Source of the DNA: Citrobacter sp. Cu233
Lineage (GTDB): Bacteria; Pseudomonadota; Gammaproteobacteria; Enterobacterales; Enterobacteriaceae
Direction of reading: 5' to 3'
NCBI RefSeq assembly: GCF_030332225.1
Contig: NZ_JAOWIF010000040.1
Coordinates: forward strand, 186,001-250,000
Length of the DNA: 64,000 nucleotides
Position numbers and translations under genes: made by a program
Notes under the pieces: generated by a model
Seen by the model: only the letters and a program-made list of their open reading frames with translations
What the model was told of the DNA's origin: nothing
The model's database searches: none
Shown here: piece by piece, positions 6,979-15,687 of the stretch
Numbering within the stretch: the stretch's first letter is position 1
Layout of the letters: every line of letters starts with the position of its first letter

Positions 6979-8271
6979 ATGCGCTCAAATCACTTTCTGC
7001 TCAATAATTCAATAACTGCACTCGGGCAATGGCTTGCCCTTGCTTTTCTCATCGCCGTACTAACCGGTACAGCTTCTGCATTATTCCTGTTTTCTCTTGA
7101 CTGGGCCACCACGACCCGAGTCAACCACCATTGGCTTATCTGGTTACTTCCTGTCGCCGGTTTCATTGTAGGATGGATTTATCTGTTGTACGGAAGCGCC
7201 GTTGAAGGTGGCAATAACCTCGTTCTTGATGAAATCCACCATCCTCACAGCATCATCCGCCTACGCATGGCGCCGCTGGTATTTATCAGCACCGTGATTT
7301 CTCATCTGTTTGGTGCCTCTGTCGGGCGTGAAGGAACGGCAGTACAAATGGGTGCATCCATCGCCGATCAGTTTACGCGTCTTTTTAGACTGACACCTGA
7401 CTCCCGGCGTCTTGTTCTGATGGCGGGCATCAGCGCGGGGTTTTCATCCGTATTTGGCACCCCGCTGGCAGGTGCAGTCTTTGGCCTTGAGGTGCTGGCG
7501 ATCGGCCGCATGAATTACAATGCGCTTATTCCCTGTATTTTTGCGGCTATCATCGCCGATCAGACAGGTTTGTTGTGGGGTGTGAAGCATACACATTACG
7601 TCATCTCTCAGGTCCCTGATTTCTCCGCATGGACACTGATTGCCGTTATTATCGCCGGTTGCTGCTTTGGTTTTACCGCGCGGGTCTTCGCTAACCTCAC
7701 GCATACTATCGGTAGCATTATGCAACGAACCTTTCGTTACGCACCGCTCAGGCCGTTCATTGGGGGACTTGTCGTGGCCGTCGCGGTGTATTTTTTAGCT
7801 GCAGATCGCTATATCGGCCTCGGCATTCCGGTGATCGTGGATGCTTTCCAGCAACAGCTGGCCCCCTGGGATTTTCTGGGCAAACTGGTATTTACCGCGG
7901 TCTCACTGGGCACAGGTTTTAAAGGAGGGGAAGTCACCCCGCTTTTTTATATTGGGGCCACCCTGGGCAATGCACTTGCACCATTACTGCATTTACCCGT
8001 CAGTTTCCTTGCGGGTATGGGGTTTGTCGCTGTCTTTGCCGGGGCCGCAAATACACCTGTCGCTTCAACACTGATGGCCATTGAGTTATTTGGATCAGAA
8101 ACGGGAATTTATGCCGCACTGGCCTGCGCGGTTGCCTGGCTGATATCTGGCTATACCAGTATTTATCGTTCTCAGCGTGTTGCCTGCCCGAAACACGGTT
8201 TTGTCCCGGAGAACATTAAACTGGCGGATATACCGGCTTTCCTCGCGGCAAATACCCGCAAACAGGATTAA
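6979..8271 (+). CDS. CLC-F type fluoride/proton antiporter (EriC-F)
   Basis: A 431-residue inner-membrane CLC protein that should expel F- in exchange for H+. It differs from chloride CLCs where the fluoride clade does: the first filter loop reads GGNNL (77-81) instead of GSGIP. The gating-glutamate motif is GREGT (116-120, Glu118) rather than GREGP, and the later filter loop is GGEVTPLF (316-323). There is no CBS domain. The ATG at 6979 is preferred because AGAGG (6966-6970) lies 8 bp upstream; a longer frame from 6856 would begin inside the riboswitch and is not credible. Control by the fluoride riboswitch supports the substrate. It is unrelated to rstAB although it sits between those genes. 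Confidence 0.9.
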   Translation: MRSNHFLLNNSITALGQWLALAFLIAVLTGTASALFLFSLDWATTTRVNHHWLIWLLPVAGFIVGWIYLLYGSAVEGGNNLVLDEIHHPHSIIRLRMAPLVFISTVISHLFGASVGREGTAVQMGASIADQFTRLFRLTPDSRRLVLMAGISAGFSSVFGTPLAGAVFGLEVLAIGRMNYNALIPCIFAAIIADQTGLLWGVKHTHYVISQVPDFSAWTLIAVIIAGCCFGFTARVFANLTHTIGSIMQRTFRYAPLRPFIGGLVVAVAVYFLAADRYIGLGIPVIVDAFQQQLAPWDFLGKLVFTAVSLGTGFKGGEVTPLFYIGATLGNALAPLLHLPVSFLAGMGFVAVFAGAANTPVASTLMAIELFGSETGIYAALACAVAWLISGYTSIYRSQRVACPKHGFVPENIKLADIPAFLAANTRKQD

Positions 8272-8648
8272 ATCATTTGGATAGATAAAGAATTCTAAAT
8301 ACACCCGTTTATATAAATGGTTTATCTTTTGAACCGGCGCAGGATATCGCTATTTTTTCGGCGGGTAGTGTTGTTGTATAAATCGAAATTTTCCCCTGGT
8401 GTAGGCTCAGGTAAGCTATTGAGTGACTGGTCTGCGTAGAGTTATACCCATTAAATGACGCTCCTGTATAGTCGCCTGGTAGCTCATAAGAATGCAGAAA
8501 TGGTTTATACCGTGTAATCTGCCAGGATAAGTGCGTTGATGGTGGTCGGATTGATATTCACCCTGTGCGCCAGTGGATACGGGATACCGTCCACCTGCTC
8601 CGGGGGCAACTGCACATTAGCTAACCTATTAAGTGTTCGGTGGTTTGT
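8272..8648 (+). other. 377-bp spacer between clcF and rstB
   Basis: No recognised gene is present apart from the small overlapping frame at 8539-8652. Two GGTTTA half-site-like motifs occur (8319-8324, 8502-8507), the latter followed by TGTAAT (8513-8518), but neither forms an 11-bp-spaced PhoP direct repeat. Since rstA is far upstream and separated by a convergent gene, rstB should have its own promoter here. Confidence 0.5.
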
Positions 8649-8652
8649 ATGA
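8539..8652 (+). CDS. Possible 37-codon small ORF overlapping the rstB start
   Basis: An ATG at 8539 opens a 37-codon frame (begins MVVGLIFTLCASGYG) that stops at TGA 8650-8652, overlapping the rstB ATG (8649) by 4 bp in an ATGA arrangement typical of translational coupling. The first half is hydrophobic and could be a membrane or signal segment, followed by a Cys/Gly-rich part. I do not recognise a family. It may equally be a remnant of a gene lost during the rearrangement of the rst locus, or chance. Confidence 0.25.
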   Translation: MVVGLIFTLCASGYGIPSTCSGGNCTLANLLSVRWFV

Positions 8653-9950
8653 AAAAGCTGTTTGTGCAGTTTTATCTCTTGTTGTTTGTCTGTTTTCTGG
8701 TGATGACCCTGCTGGTTGGCCTGGTGTACAAATTCACCGCAGAACGTGCGGGCAGACAGTCGCTCGACGATTTGATGAAAAGCTCGTTGTATCTGATGCG
8801 CAGCGAATTACGCGAAATCCCACCGCGTGACTGGGGGAAAACCCTGAAAGAGATGGATTTAAACCTGTCTTTTGATCTTCGCGTAGAACCGTTGAATAAA
8901 TACCATCTGGATGCTCCCACCATGCAGCGCTTACGGGAAGGTGATATCGTTGCGCTCGACGATCAGTACACCTTTATTCAACGAATTCCGCGAAGCCACT
9001 ATGTACTGGCTGTCGGCCCGGTACCTTATCTCTATTTCCTGCACCAGATGCGCTTGCTGGACGTCGCACTGATGGCCTTCATTGCTATTTCATTGGCCTT
9101 CCCTGTGCTGATCTGGATGCGCCCACACTGGCAAGAGATGCTCAGACTGGAGGCCGCTGCGCAGCGTTTTGGTGAAGGACATCTTAATGAGCGGTTGCAC
9201 TTCGACAGTGGCTCAAGCTTTGAACGTCTGGGCGTGGCGTTTAACCAAATGGCAGACAATATCAATGCCCTGATTGCCAGTAAAAAACAGCTGATTGACG
9301 GTATTGCCCATGAGCTTCGCACACCGCTGGTGCGGTTGCGTTACCGCCTGGAGATGAGCGATAACCTCACCGCTCAGGAATCGCAGGCGCTAAACCGCGA
9401 TATTGGTCAACTGGAAGCGTTAATTGAAGAATTGCTCACCTATGCTCGTCTGGATCGGCCGCAAAATGAGCTAAAACTCAGTGTTCCGGACCTGCCCGTG
9501 TGGCTAACAACCCATCTGGAAGATGTACAAAGCGTCAACCCTGATCGTGCGGTACGCCTGCGCCATCTTCAGAGCGGAGACTACGGCGCACTGGATATGC
9601 GTTTGATGGAGCGTGTGCTGGATAATTTGTTAAACAACGCTCTGCGTTACTGCCAGTCTACTGTTCAAGCCAGCCTGCAACTCAATGGGAGTCAGGCAAC
9701 GCTGACCGTCGAAGATGATGGACCCGGCATCGCGCCCGCTGCGCGCGAGCAAATTTTTGAACCGTTTGTACGTCTGGACCCCAGCCGTGACCGGGCGACA
9801 GGTGGCTGCGGACTTGGCCTCGCCATCGTCCACTCTATCGCTCTGGCTATGGGCGGTACGGTGGTCTGTGATGAAAGTGAACTGGGTGGTGCCCGCTTCT
9901 CCTTCAGTTGGCCTGTCTGGCATAACATACCTGAATTTTCAGCTGCCTGA
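8649..9950 (+). CDS. rstB: Sensor histidine kinase RstB
   Basis: A 433-residue inner-membrane kinase, partner of RstA. TM1 is at about 5-28, followed by a periplasmic sensor region (about 30-133), TM2 (about 136-157), a HAMP linker (about 158-210), the HisKA motif IDGIAHELRTPL with phosphorylated His221, and a HATPase_c domain with N-box NLLNNALRY, G1 VEDDGPGIA and G2 GGCGLGLAI. All catalytic motifs are intact, so the kinase should work despite separation from rstA. The ATG at 8649 matches the family start. Being in a different transcript from rstA implies independent control of the two partners. Confidence 0.95.
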   Translation: MKKLFVQFYLLLFVCFLVMTLLVGLVYKFTAERAGRQSLDDLMKSSLYLMRSELREIPPRDWGKTLKEMDLNLSFDLRVEPLNKYHLDAPTMQRLREGDIVALDDQYTFIQRIPRSHYVLAVGPVPYLYFLHQMRLLDVALMAFIAISLAFPVLIWMRPHWQEMLRLEAAAQRFGEGHLNERLHFDSGSSFERLGVAFNQMADNINALIASKKQLIDGIAHELRTPLVRLRYRLEMSDNLTAQESQALNRDIGQLEALIEELLTYARLDRPQNELKLSVPDLPVWLTTHLEDVQSVNPDRAVRLRHLQSGDYGALDMRLMERVLDNLLNNALRYCQSTVQASLQLNGSQATLTVEDDGPGIAPAAREQIFEPFVRLDPSRDRATGGCGLGLAIVHSIALAMGGTVVCDESELGGARFSFSWPVWHNIPEFSAA

Positions 9951-9995
9951 CCTGCACTGCTCGGTGGTCAGGCTGAGTGTCTTGTGTTATAAAAA

Positions 9996-10012
9996 AGTAT
10001 GTTGTAACTAAA
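9996..10012 (+). promoter_or_regulatory. Tus-binding replication terminator (TerB-type)
   Basis: AGTATGTTGTAACTAAA matches the core of E. coli TerB. It lies 12 bp upstream of the tus ATG, in the position where TerB also lets Tus repress its own transcription. By analogy with TerB, forks moving left to right in this window meet the blocking face. Confidence 0.93.
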
Positions 10013-10023
10013 ATGGTAAACCT

Positions 10024-10953
10024 ATGGCTCGTTACGATCTCGTCGAACGCTTAAACGGAACCTTTCGCCAGATGGAACAAGAACTGGCACACCTCACCGG
10101 GCAATTGCAACAGCAGACACTACTGATTGCTCGTGTGTTCTCTTTGCCGGAAGTGGTGAAAGAGGCAGAACACGCGCCACTGGAAACCATCGACGTTAAA
10201 CAGCACCTGGGTAAAGAGGCGGAAACCCTGGCACTGCGCCACTATCGCCACTTGTTTATTCAACAGCAGTCCGAGAATCGCAGTAGCAAAGCGGCTGTCC
10301 GCCTGCCGGGGGTACTCTGCTATCAGGTGGATACCGGCACACAAGTCGTGCTGGAAGAGCAAATACAACGTATTAATCAGCTTAAAACTACCTTTGAGCG
10401 TATTGTCACCGTAGATTCTGGTCTGCCATCGGCCGCGCGTTTTGAATGGGTGCACCGCCACTTACCGGGGCTGATTACGTTGAACGCCTATCGTACGCTA
10501 ACGGTCGTCAGAGAACCGGCTACCCTGCGATTTGGCTGGGCTAACAAGCACATTATTAAGAACCTGACGCGTGATGAGGTACTGCAACAACTGGAAAAGA
10601 GCCTGACATCACCCCGCAGCGTGCATCCGTGGACCCGCGAAGAGTGGCAGGCCAGGCTTGAGCGCGAATACCAGGACATCGCTGCCCTGCCACAACAGGC
10701 AAAATTGAAGATCAAACGCCCGGTCAAAGTACAACCCATCGCCCGTGTCTGGTACAAAGGGCAACAAAAACAGGTGCAATATGCCTGCCCGACGCCATTA
10801 ATTGCACTAATAAATAACGAAAACAGCATGACGGTACCGGATATCGGAGGATTACTGAACTACGATGCTGACAATGTTCAGCACCGTTTTAAACCTCAGG
10901 CGCAACCGTTAAGACTGATTATCCCACGGCTGCACCTGTATGTAGCAGATTAA
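10024..10953 (+). CDS. tus: DNA replication terminus site-binding protein Tus
   Basis: A 309-residue monomeric DNA-binding protein, the usual length of Tus, that clamps Ter sites and arrests the DnaB helicase when it arrives from the blocking side. The N-terminus [18 protein letters not shown] and the C-terminal [13 protein letters not shown] match the family, and basic residues of the interdomain strands are present ([19 protein letters not shown]). It is preceded by a TerB-type site and probably autoregulated through it. Its stop overlaps the convergent fumC stop by 4 bp. Confidence 0.96.
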   Translation: MARYDLVERLNGTFRQMEQELAHLTGQLQQQTLLIARVFSLPEVVKEAEHAPLETIDVKQHLGKEAETLALRHYRHLFIQQQSENRSSKAAVRLPGVLCYQVDTGTQVVLEEQIQRINQLKTTFERIVTVDSGLPSAARFEWVHRHLPGLITLNAYRTLTVVREPATLRFGWANKHIIKNLTRDEVLQQLEKSLTSPRSVHPWTREEWQARLEREYQDIAALPQQAKLKIKRPVKVQPIARVWYKGQQKQVQYACPTPLIALINNENSMTVPDIGGLLNYDADNVQHRFKPQAQPLRLIIPRLHLYVAD

Positions 10954-12353
10954 CGATCCGGACGCAGGCTACCGACCATCAGTTCTGGGCGGACCCAGCT
11001 GTCGAATTCGGCCTCGGTTAAATATCCCAACGCCAGGGCTGACGCTTTTAAGGTCAGTCCTTCTTTATGCGCTTTTTTAGCAATCTCAGCCGCTTTATCG
11101 TAGCCAATATGGGTGTTTAGCGCGGTTACCAGCATCAGTGACTCGTTGAGCAACTGATCAATGCGTTCACGATTGGGCTCGATCCCTGTCGCACAGTGCT
11201 CATTGAAGCTTTCCATACCATCAGCCAACAGGCGAACCGATTGCAGGAAGTTGTGGATAACCATCGGGCGATAGACGTTCAGTTCAAAATTCCCTGACGC
11301 CCCGCCGATATTAACGGCAACATCGTTACCCATGACCTGACAGCACAGCATAGTCAGGGCTTCACATTGTGTCGGGTTGACCTTACCCGGCATGATGGAA
11401 CTGCCCGGTTCATTTTCAGGAATAGAAATTTCGCCAATGCCGCAGCGCGGACCGGATGCCAGCCAGCGTACATCATTGGCGATTTTCATCAGCGATGCTG
11501 CCAGGCCTTTGAGCGCACCGTGGGCATGTACCAGTGCATCACAGCTGGCTAGGGCTTCGAATTTATTCGGGGCGGTGACAAAAGGTGCAGAGGTCAACAT
11601 AGCCAGTTCATCCGCAACCCGCTCGGCATATTCCGGGTGGGTGTTCAGCCCGGTCCCTACCGCCGTACCGCCCAACGCCAGTTCAGCAACGTGCGGCAGA
11701 CTATACTCGATATGCTTCAGGTTATGTTCCAGCATTGCCACCCAGCCTGAGATCTCCTGGCCCAGCGTCAGTGGCGTCGCATCCTGTAAGTGGGTTCTGC
11801 CGATTTTGACAATGTCGGCGAAGGCATGCGATTTTTCACGTAACGTGGTGGTCAACACATTCAACTGAGGGATCAGATGCTCACGCAAAGACAACAGCGC
11901 GGCAACATGCATTGCCGTGGGAAAAACATCATTTGAACTTTGGCTTTTGTTGACGTCATCGTTCGGATGTATTTTTCGTTCCATCCCCCGCGCGCCGCCC
12001 AACAATTCGCTGGCCCGGTTTGCCAGTACCTCATTCATATTCATATTGCTTTGCGTACCGGAGCCGGTCTGCCAGATAGCCAGCGGAAACTCATCACGAT
12101 GTTTGTCTGCCAGCACCTCGTCTGCAGCCTGCATGATGGCAGCGGCTTTCTCCGCAGCCAGCAATCCCAGATCCTGGTTAACCTTCGCAGTGGCCCGCTT
12201 AGTCAGCGCCAGCGCGTGGATTAGCGAGACCGGCATTTTCTCTGTTGATATGCGAAAATGCTCCAGCGATCGTTGAGTTTGCGCGCCCCAGAGTTTATCG
12301 GCCGGAACATCGATCGCACCCATTGAATCATTCTCGCGGCGTACCGTTACCAT
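10950..12353 (-). CDS. fumC: Fumarase C (class II, iron-independent)
   Basis: A 467-residue cytoplasmic TCA-cycle enzyme, active as a tetramer, interconverting fumarate and L-malate. The superfamily signature [11 protein letters not shown] with the catalytic serine is intact, as are [16 protein letters not shown] and the substrate-site [14 protein letters not shown]. The ATG at 12353 gives MVTVRREND, as in the family. It lies downstream of fumA on the same strand with a terminator between, matching the E. coli arrangement, in which fumC has its own SoxRS-responsive promoter as backup when the Fe-S enzyme FumA is damaged. Confidence 0.97.
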   Translation of the reverse strand: MVTVRRENDSMGAIDVPADKLWGAQTQRSLEHFRISTEKMPVSLIHALALTKRATAKVNQDLGLLAAEKAAAIMQAADEVLADKHRDEFPLAIWQTGSGTQSNMNMNEVLANRASELLGGARGMERKIHPNDDVNKSQSSNDVFPTAMHVAALLSLREHLIPQLNVLTTTLREKSHAFADIVKIGRTHLQDATPLTLGQEISGWVAMLEHNLKHIEYSLPHVAELALGGTAVGTGLNTHPEYAERVADELAMLTSAPFVTAPNKFEALASCDALVHAHGALKGLAASLMKIANDVRWLASGPRCGIGEISIPENEPGSSIMPGKVNPTQCEALTMLCCQVMGNDVAVNIGGASGNFELNVYRPMVIHNFLQSVRLLADGMESFNEHCATGIEPNRERIDQLLNESLMLVTALNTHIGYDKAAEIAKKAHKEGLTLKASALALGYLTEAEFDSWVRPELMVGSLRPDR

Positions 12354-12464
12354 TACCTGCTCCTTATATTAACGATTGATTAGGTTATGTTTCGACATTG
12401 CCCACTTGCATTGGTCTTATGAGTATTAACGAGGAAAAAACTGTCGTTTGGTGGTTCGTGCGGT

Positions 12465-12490
12465 AAAAAAAACCGCCCCGTAGGGCGGTT
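12465..12490 (-). terminator. fumA intrinsic terminator
   Basis: Read on the minus strand, AACCGCCC (12490-12483) and GGGCGGTT (12478-12471) form an 8-bp stem around a 4-nt loop, followed by a U-tract (12470-12465). It ends the fumA message before fumC. Confidence 0.88.
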
Positions 12491-12494
12491 GACG

Positions 12495-14141
12495 TTACTT
12501 AACGCAGCGTGCGCACTGCGACGTCTGAATTTGCTGGAAGAAATCGTTGCCTTTGTCATCCACCAGGATAAACGCCGGGAAATCTTCCACTTCAATTTTC
12601 CAGATGGCTTCCATCCCCAGTTCGGGATATTCCACGCACTCCAGACTCTTGATACTGCCCTGGGCCAGCACAGCTGCTGGACCACCAATGCTGCCTAAGT
12701 AGAAACCACCATGCTTATGGCAAGCATCAGTAACCTGCTGGCTGCGGTTTCCTTTTGCCAGCATGATCATACTCCCGCCCGCGGCCTGAAGCTGATCAAC
12801 ATAGGAATCCATGCGACCGGCGGTGGTAGGGCCAAGCGAGCCAGAGGCATAACCTTCCGGCGTTTTTGCCGGTCCGGCGTAATAGATTGGGTGATCTTTA
12901 ACATACTGCGGCAAACTTTCGCCGTTATCCAGACGTTCTTTTAGTTTCGCATGCGCTATGTCACGTCCAACGATGATCGTACCATTCAGCGACAAGCGGG
13001 TAGAAACCGGATACTGCGACAACTGTGCCAGGATATCTTTCATCGGACGGTTCAGGTCGACACGCACGGCTTCGCCTTCTCCAGCCTGACGCAGTTCTTC
13101 CGGGATATATTTGCCAGGATTGTGCTCGAGCTTCTCAATCCAGATCCCTTCACGGTTGATCCTGGCTTTAATATTACGATCCGCTGAACAGGAAACGCCC
13201 ATGCCAACCGGGCACGACGCGCCGTGACGTGGCAAGCGGATCACACGGATATCGTGTGCGAAGTATTTCCCACCAAACTGAGCGCCTAAACCAAGGTTCT
13301 GCGCTTCAATCAGCAGTTCTTTTTCCAGTTCAACATCGCGGAATGCCTGACCATGCTCGTTACCTTCGGTCGGCAGTTCATCGTAGTATTTCGCCGACGC
13401 CAGTTTCACCGTTTTCAGCGTGGCTTCTGCGGACGTTCCGCCAATCACAAACGCAATGTGGTACGGCGGGCAAGCTGCTGTTCCCAGCGTACGCATCTTC
13501 TCCACCAGGTAATTTTTTAATTTGCCTGGTGTAAGCAGTGCTTTGGTTTCCTGGTACAGATAGGTTTTGTTCGCCGAACCACCGCCCTTGGCAATACACA
13601 GGAATTTGTATTCATCGCCATCGACGGTATACAAGTCAATCTGTGCTGGCAGATTGGTACCGGTGTTCACCTCTTTGTACATATCCAGCGCGGCGTTTTG
13701 TGAATAGCGCAGGTTATCTTCGATGTAGGTGTTATAAACCCCACGCGCCAGCGCCGCTTCGTCACCGCCGCCGGTCCAGACACGCTGTCCTTTTTTACCC
13801 ACGATAATCGCTGTGCCGGTGTCCTGACATGTCGGCAGAATGCCCTTTGCCGCGATATCAGAGTTACGCAGGAATTGCAGGGCGACATATTTATCGTTTT
13901 CGCTGGCATCCGGATCACGCAGAATGTCCGCAACCTGCTGCTGATGCGCAGGACGCAACATAAACGATGCGTCATGAAACGCCTGGCGAGCCAACAAAGT
14001 TAAGGCCTCAGGCGCAACTTTGACAATCTCCTGACCTTCAAATTCGGCAATAGAGACATGGTCGCTGGTCAGCAGATAGTATTCGGTATCATCCTTTTTG
14101 AGGGGAAAAGGATGCTGATAATGAAAGGGTTTGTTTGACAT
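12495..14141 (-). CDS. fumA: Fumarase A (class I, [4Fe-4S])
   Basis: A 548-residue oxygen-labile cytoplasmic fumarase of the homodimeric Fe-S class. Cys105 in ILPTCQDTG is a cluster ligand, with the other family cysteines in the AACPPYH and [14 protein letters not shown] regions. FumA and FumB are near-identical in sequence; the position between fumC and manA identifies this copy as fumA. The ATG at 14141 gives [14 protein letters not shown]. It is divergent from manA over 263 bp that hold the promoters. Confidence 0.96.
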   Translation of the reverse strand: MSNKPFHYQHPFPLKKDDTEYYLLTSDHVSIAEFEGQEIVKVAPEALTLLARQAFHDASFMLRPAHQQQVADILRDPDASENDKYVALQFLRNSDIAAKGILPTCQDTGTAIIVGKKGQRVWTGGGDEAALARGVYNTYIEDNLRYSQNAALDMYKEVNTGTNLPAQIDLYTVDGDEYKFLCIAKGGGSANKTYLYQETKALLTPGKLKNYLVEKMRTLGTAACPPYHIAFVIGGTSAEATLKTVKLASAKYYDELPTEGNEHGQAFRDVELEKELLIEAQNLGLGAQFGGKYFAHDIRVIRLPRHGASCPVGMGVSCSADRNIKARINREGIWIEKLEHNPGKYIPEELRQAGEGEAVRVDLNRPMKDILAQLSQYPVSTRLSLNGTIIVGRDIAHAKLKERLDNGESLPQYVKDHPIYYAGPAKTPEGYASGSLGPTTAGRMDSYVDQLQAAGGSMIMLAKGNRSQQVTDACHKHGGFYLGSIGGPAAVLAQGSIKSLECVEYPELGMEAIWKIEVEDFPAFILVDDKGNDFFQQIQTSQCARCVK

Positions 14142-14404
14142 TGTGCTCTCACTTACTGCTCGGTCTGGTTATTCTCTGGGCAGATGTTCCATTGCCCTGC
14201 TTCCCTGCCGCAGATCGGGTTGTAGAAGGTATGGCTTTCTGCAACCGGAATTACTCAGGGTATTAAAAGCGAGTCACCATATCCTACACAATTTTTTAAC
14301 AAAAACTGAGACTAGTACGACTTTTTGCACGTGCAGGTTACTTCGTCCGGGGTTTCTTGGTTTAATAGCCAGAGATTTTTCAACATTGAAACAGGGCATT
14401 GATA

Positions 14405-15580
14405 ATGCAAAAACTCATCAACTCAGTGCAACACTACGCCTGGGGAAGTAAAACTGCGTTAACGGAACTTTATGGCATTGCCAACCCCACCCAGCAGCCA
14501 ATGGCCGAGCTGTGGATGGGGGCTCATCCGAAAAGCAGCTCTCAGGTTCAAGGGCCCGATGGCCACCCCGTTGCTCTGCGCGATGTTATCGAGCACGATA
14601 AATCCGCACTGTTAGGCGATGCCGTAGCAAAACGCTTTGGCGAACTGCCCTTCCTGTTTAAAGTGCTCTGCGCCGCTCAACCACTTTCTATTCAGGTCCA
14701 TCCGAACAAACACAACTCTGAGATAGGATTCGCCAAAGAAAACGCAGCCGGGATCCCGATGGATGCCGCTGAGCGTAACTACAAAGATCCGAACCACAAG
14801 CCAGAGCTGGTTTTTGCCCTGACGCCATTCCTGGCGATGAATGCGTTTCGCGAGTTCTCTGACATCGTTGCGTTGTTACAACCGGTTGCAGGCGCGCATC
14901 CTGCCATTGCTCACTTTTTGCAGGAACCCGGTGCCGAGCGCCTGAGCTACCTTTTCGCCAGCCTGTTAAATATGCAGGACCAGGAAAAAACGCATGCACT
15001 GGCAATACTGAAATCAGCCCTTAACAGCCAGCAAGGCGAACCGTGGCAGACTATTCGCCTTATCGCTGATGTCTACCCGAACGACAGCGGTCTTTTCTCC
15101 CCACTGCTGCTGAATGTAGTGAAGCTAAATCCTGGCGAAGCGATGTTCCTGTTCGCCGAAACGCCGCACGCCTATCTGCAAGGTGTGGCACTTGAGGTCA
15201 TGGCAAACTCTGATAACGTGCTGCGTGCAGGGCTGACACCGAAATATATTGATATTCCGGAGTTGGTGGCCAACGTTAAATTTGTCGCAAAACCGGCGAA
15301 CCAACTGTTGACCACTCCGGTCAAAACCGGTGGTGAACTCGACTTCCCGATCCCGGTTGATGATTTCGCCTTCTCTCTGCACGAACTTTCTGCCGGGGAA
15401 GCCGTAATTAGCCAGCACAGCGCGGCGATTTTGTTCTGCATAGAAGGTGAAGCGCTACTGAGCAAAGGCGATCAACGGCTGGTACTAAAACCGGGTGAAT
15501 CCGCATTTATTAGTGCGAATGAATCGCCAATAAGCGTCAGCGGTGTCGGCCGTTTAGCCCGTGTTTACAACAAGCTCTAG
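14405..15580 (+). CDS. manA: Mannose-6-phosphate isomerase ManA (type I)
   Basis: A 391-residue zinc enzyme converting mannose-6-phosphate and fructose-6-phosphate, feeding mannose use and GDP-mannose synthesis. Zinc ligands Gln97 and His99 (LSIQVHPNKHN) and Glu134 (HKPELVFAL) are in place, and the signature LNPGEAMFLFAETPHAYLQG is intact. The ATG at 14405 (MQKLINSV) matches the family; a TTG at 14399 adds two residues. A terminator follows directly. Confidence 0.97.
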   Translation: MQKLINSVQHYAWGSKTALTELYGIANPTQQPMAELWMGAHPKSSSQVQGPDGHPVALRDVIEHDKSALLGDAVAKRFGELPFLFKVLCAAQPLSIQVHPNKHNSEIGFAKENAAGIPMDAAERNYKDPNHKPELVFALTPFLAMNAFREFSDIVALLQPVAGAHPAIAHFLQEPGAERLSYLFASLLNMQDQEKTHALAILKSALNSQQGEPWQTIRLIADVYPNDSGLFSPLLLNVVKLNPGEAMFLFAETPHAYLQGVALEVMANSDNVLRAGLTPKYIDIPELVANVKFVAKPANQLLTTPVKTGGELDFPIPVDDFAFSLHELSAGEAVISQHSAAILFCIEGEALLSKGDQRLVLKPGESAFISANESPISVSGVGRLARVYNKL

Positions 15581-15644
15581 CAAGATACTGATATTTTTAA
15601 CAACTCTTGCTAAGCTAGTAGAGAGTTAAAAACATGTCACTCCT

Positions 15645-15676
15645 CCAGGCGTCTTCAAACGCCTGGTTTTATTTTA
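15645..15676 (+). terminator. manA terminator overlapping the ydgA leader
   Basis: CCAGGCG (15645-15651) pairs with CGCCTGG (15660-15666), followed by TTTTATTTT. It reaches to about 12 bp before the ydgA ATG, so it may also act as an attenuator for ydgA. Confidence 0.8.
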
Positions 15677-15687
15677 TGGATATCGAA

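Noticed and set aside
8306-8324. PhoP box before rstB (CGTTTA .. GGTTTA)
   Set aside because: The half-sites are spaced 13 bp apart rather than 11, and no -10 sits 12 bp downstream.
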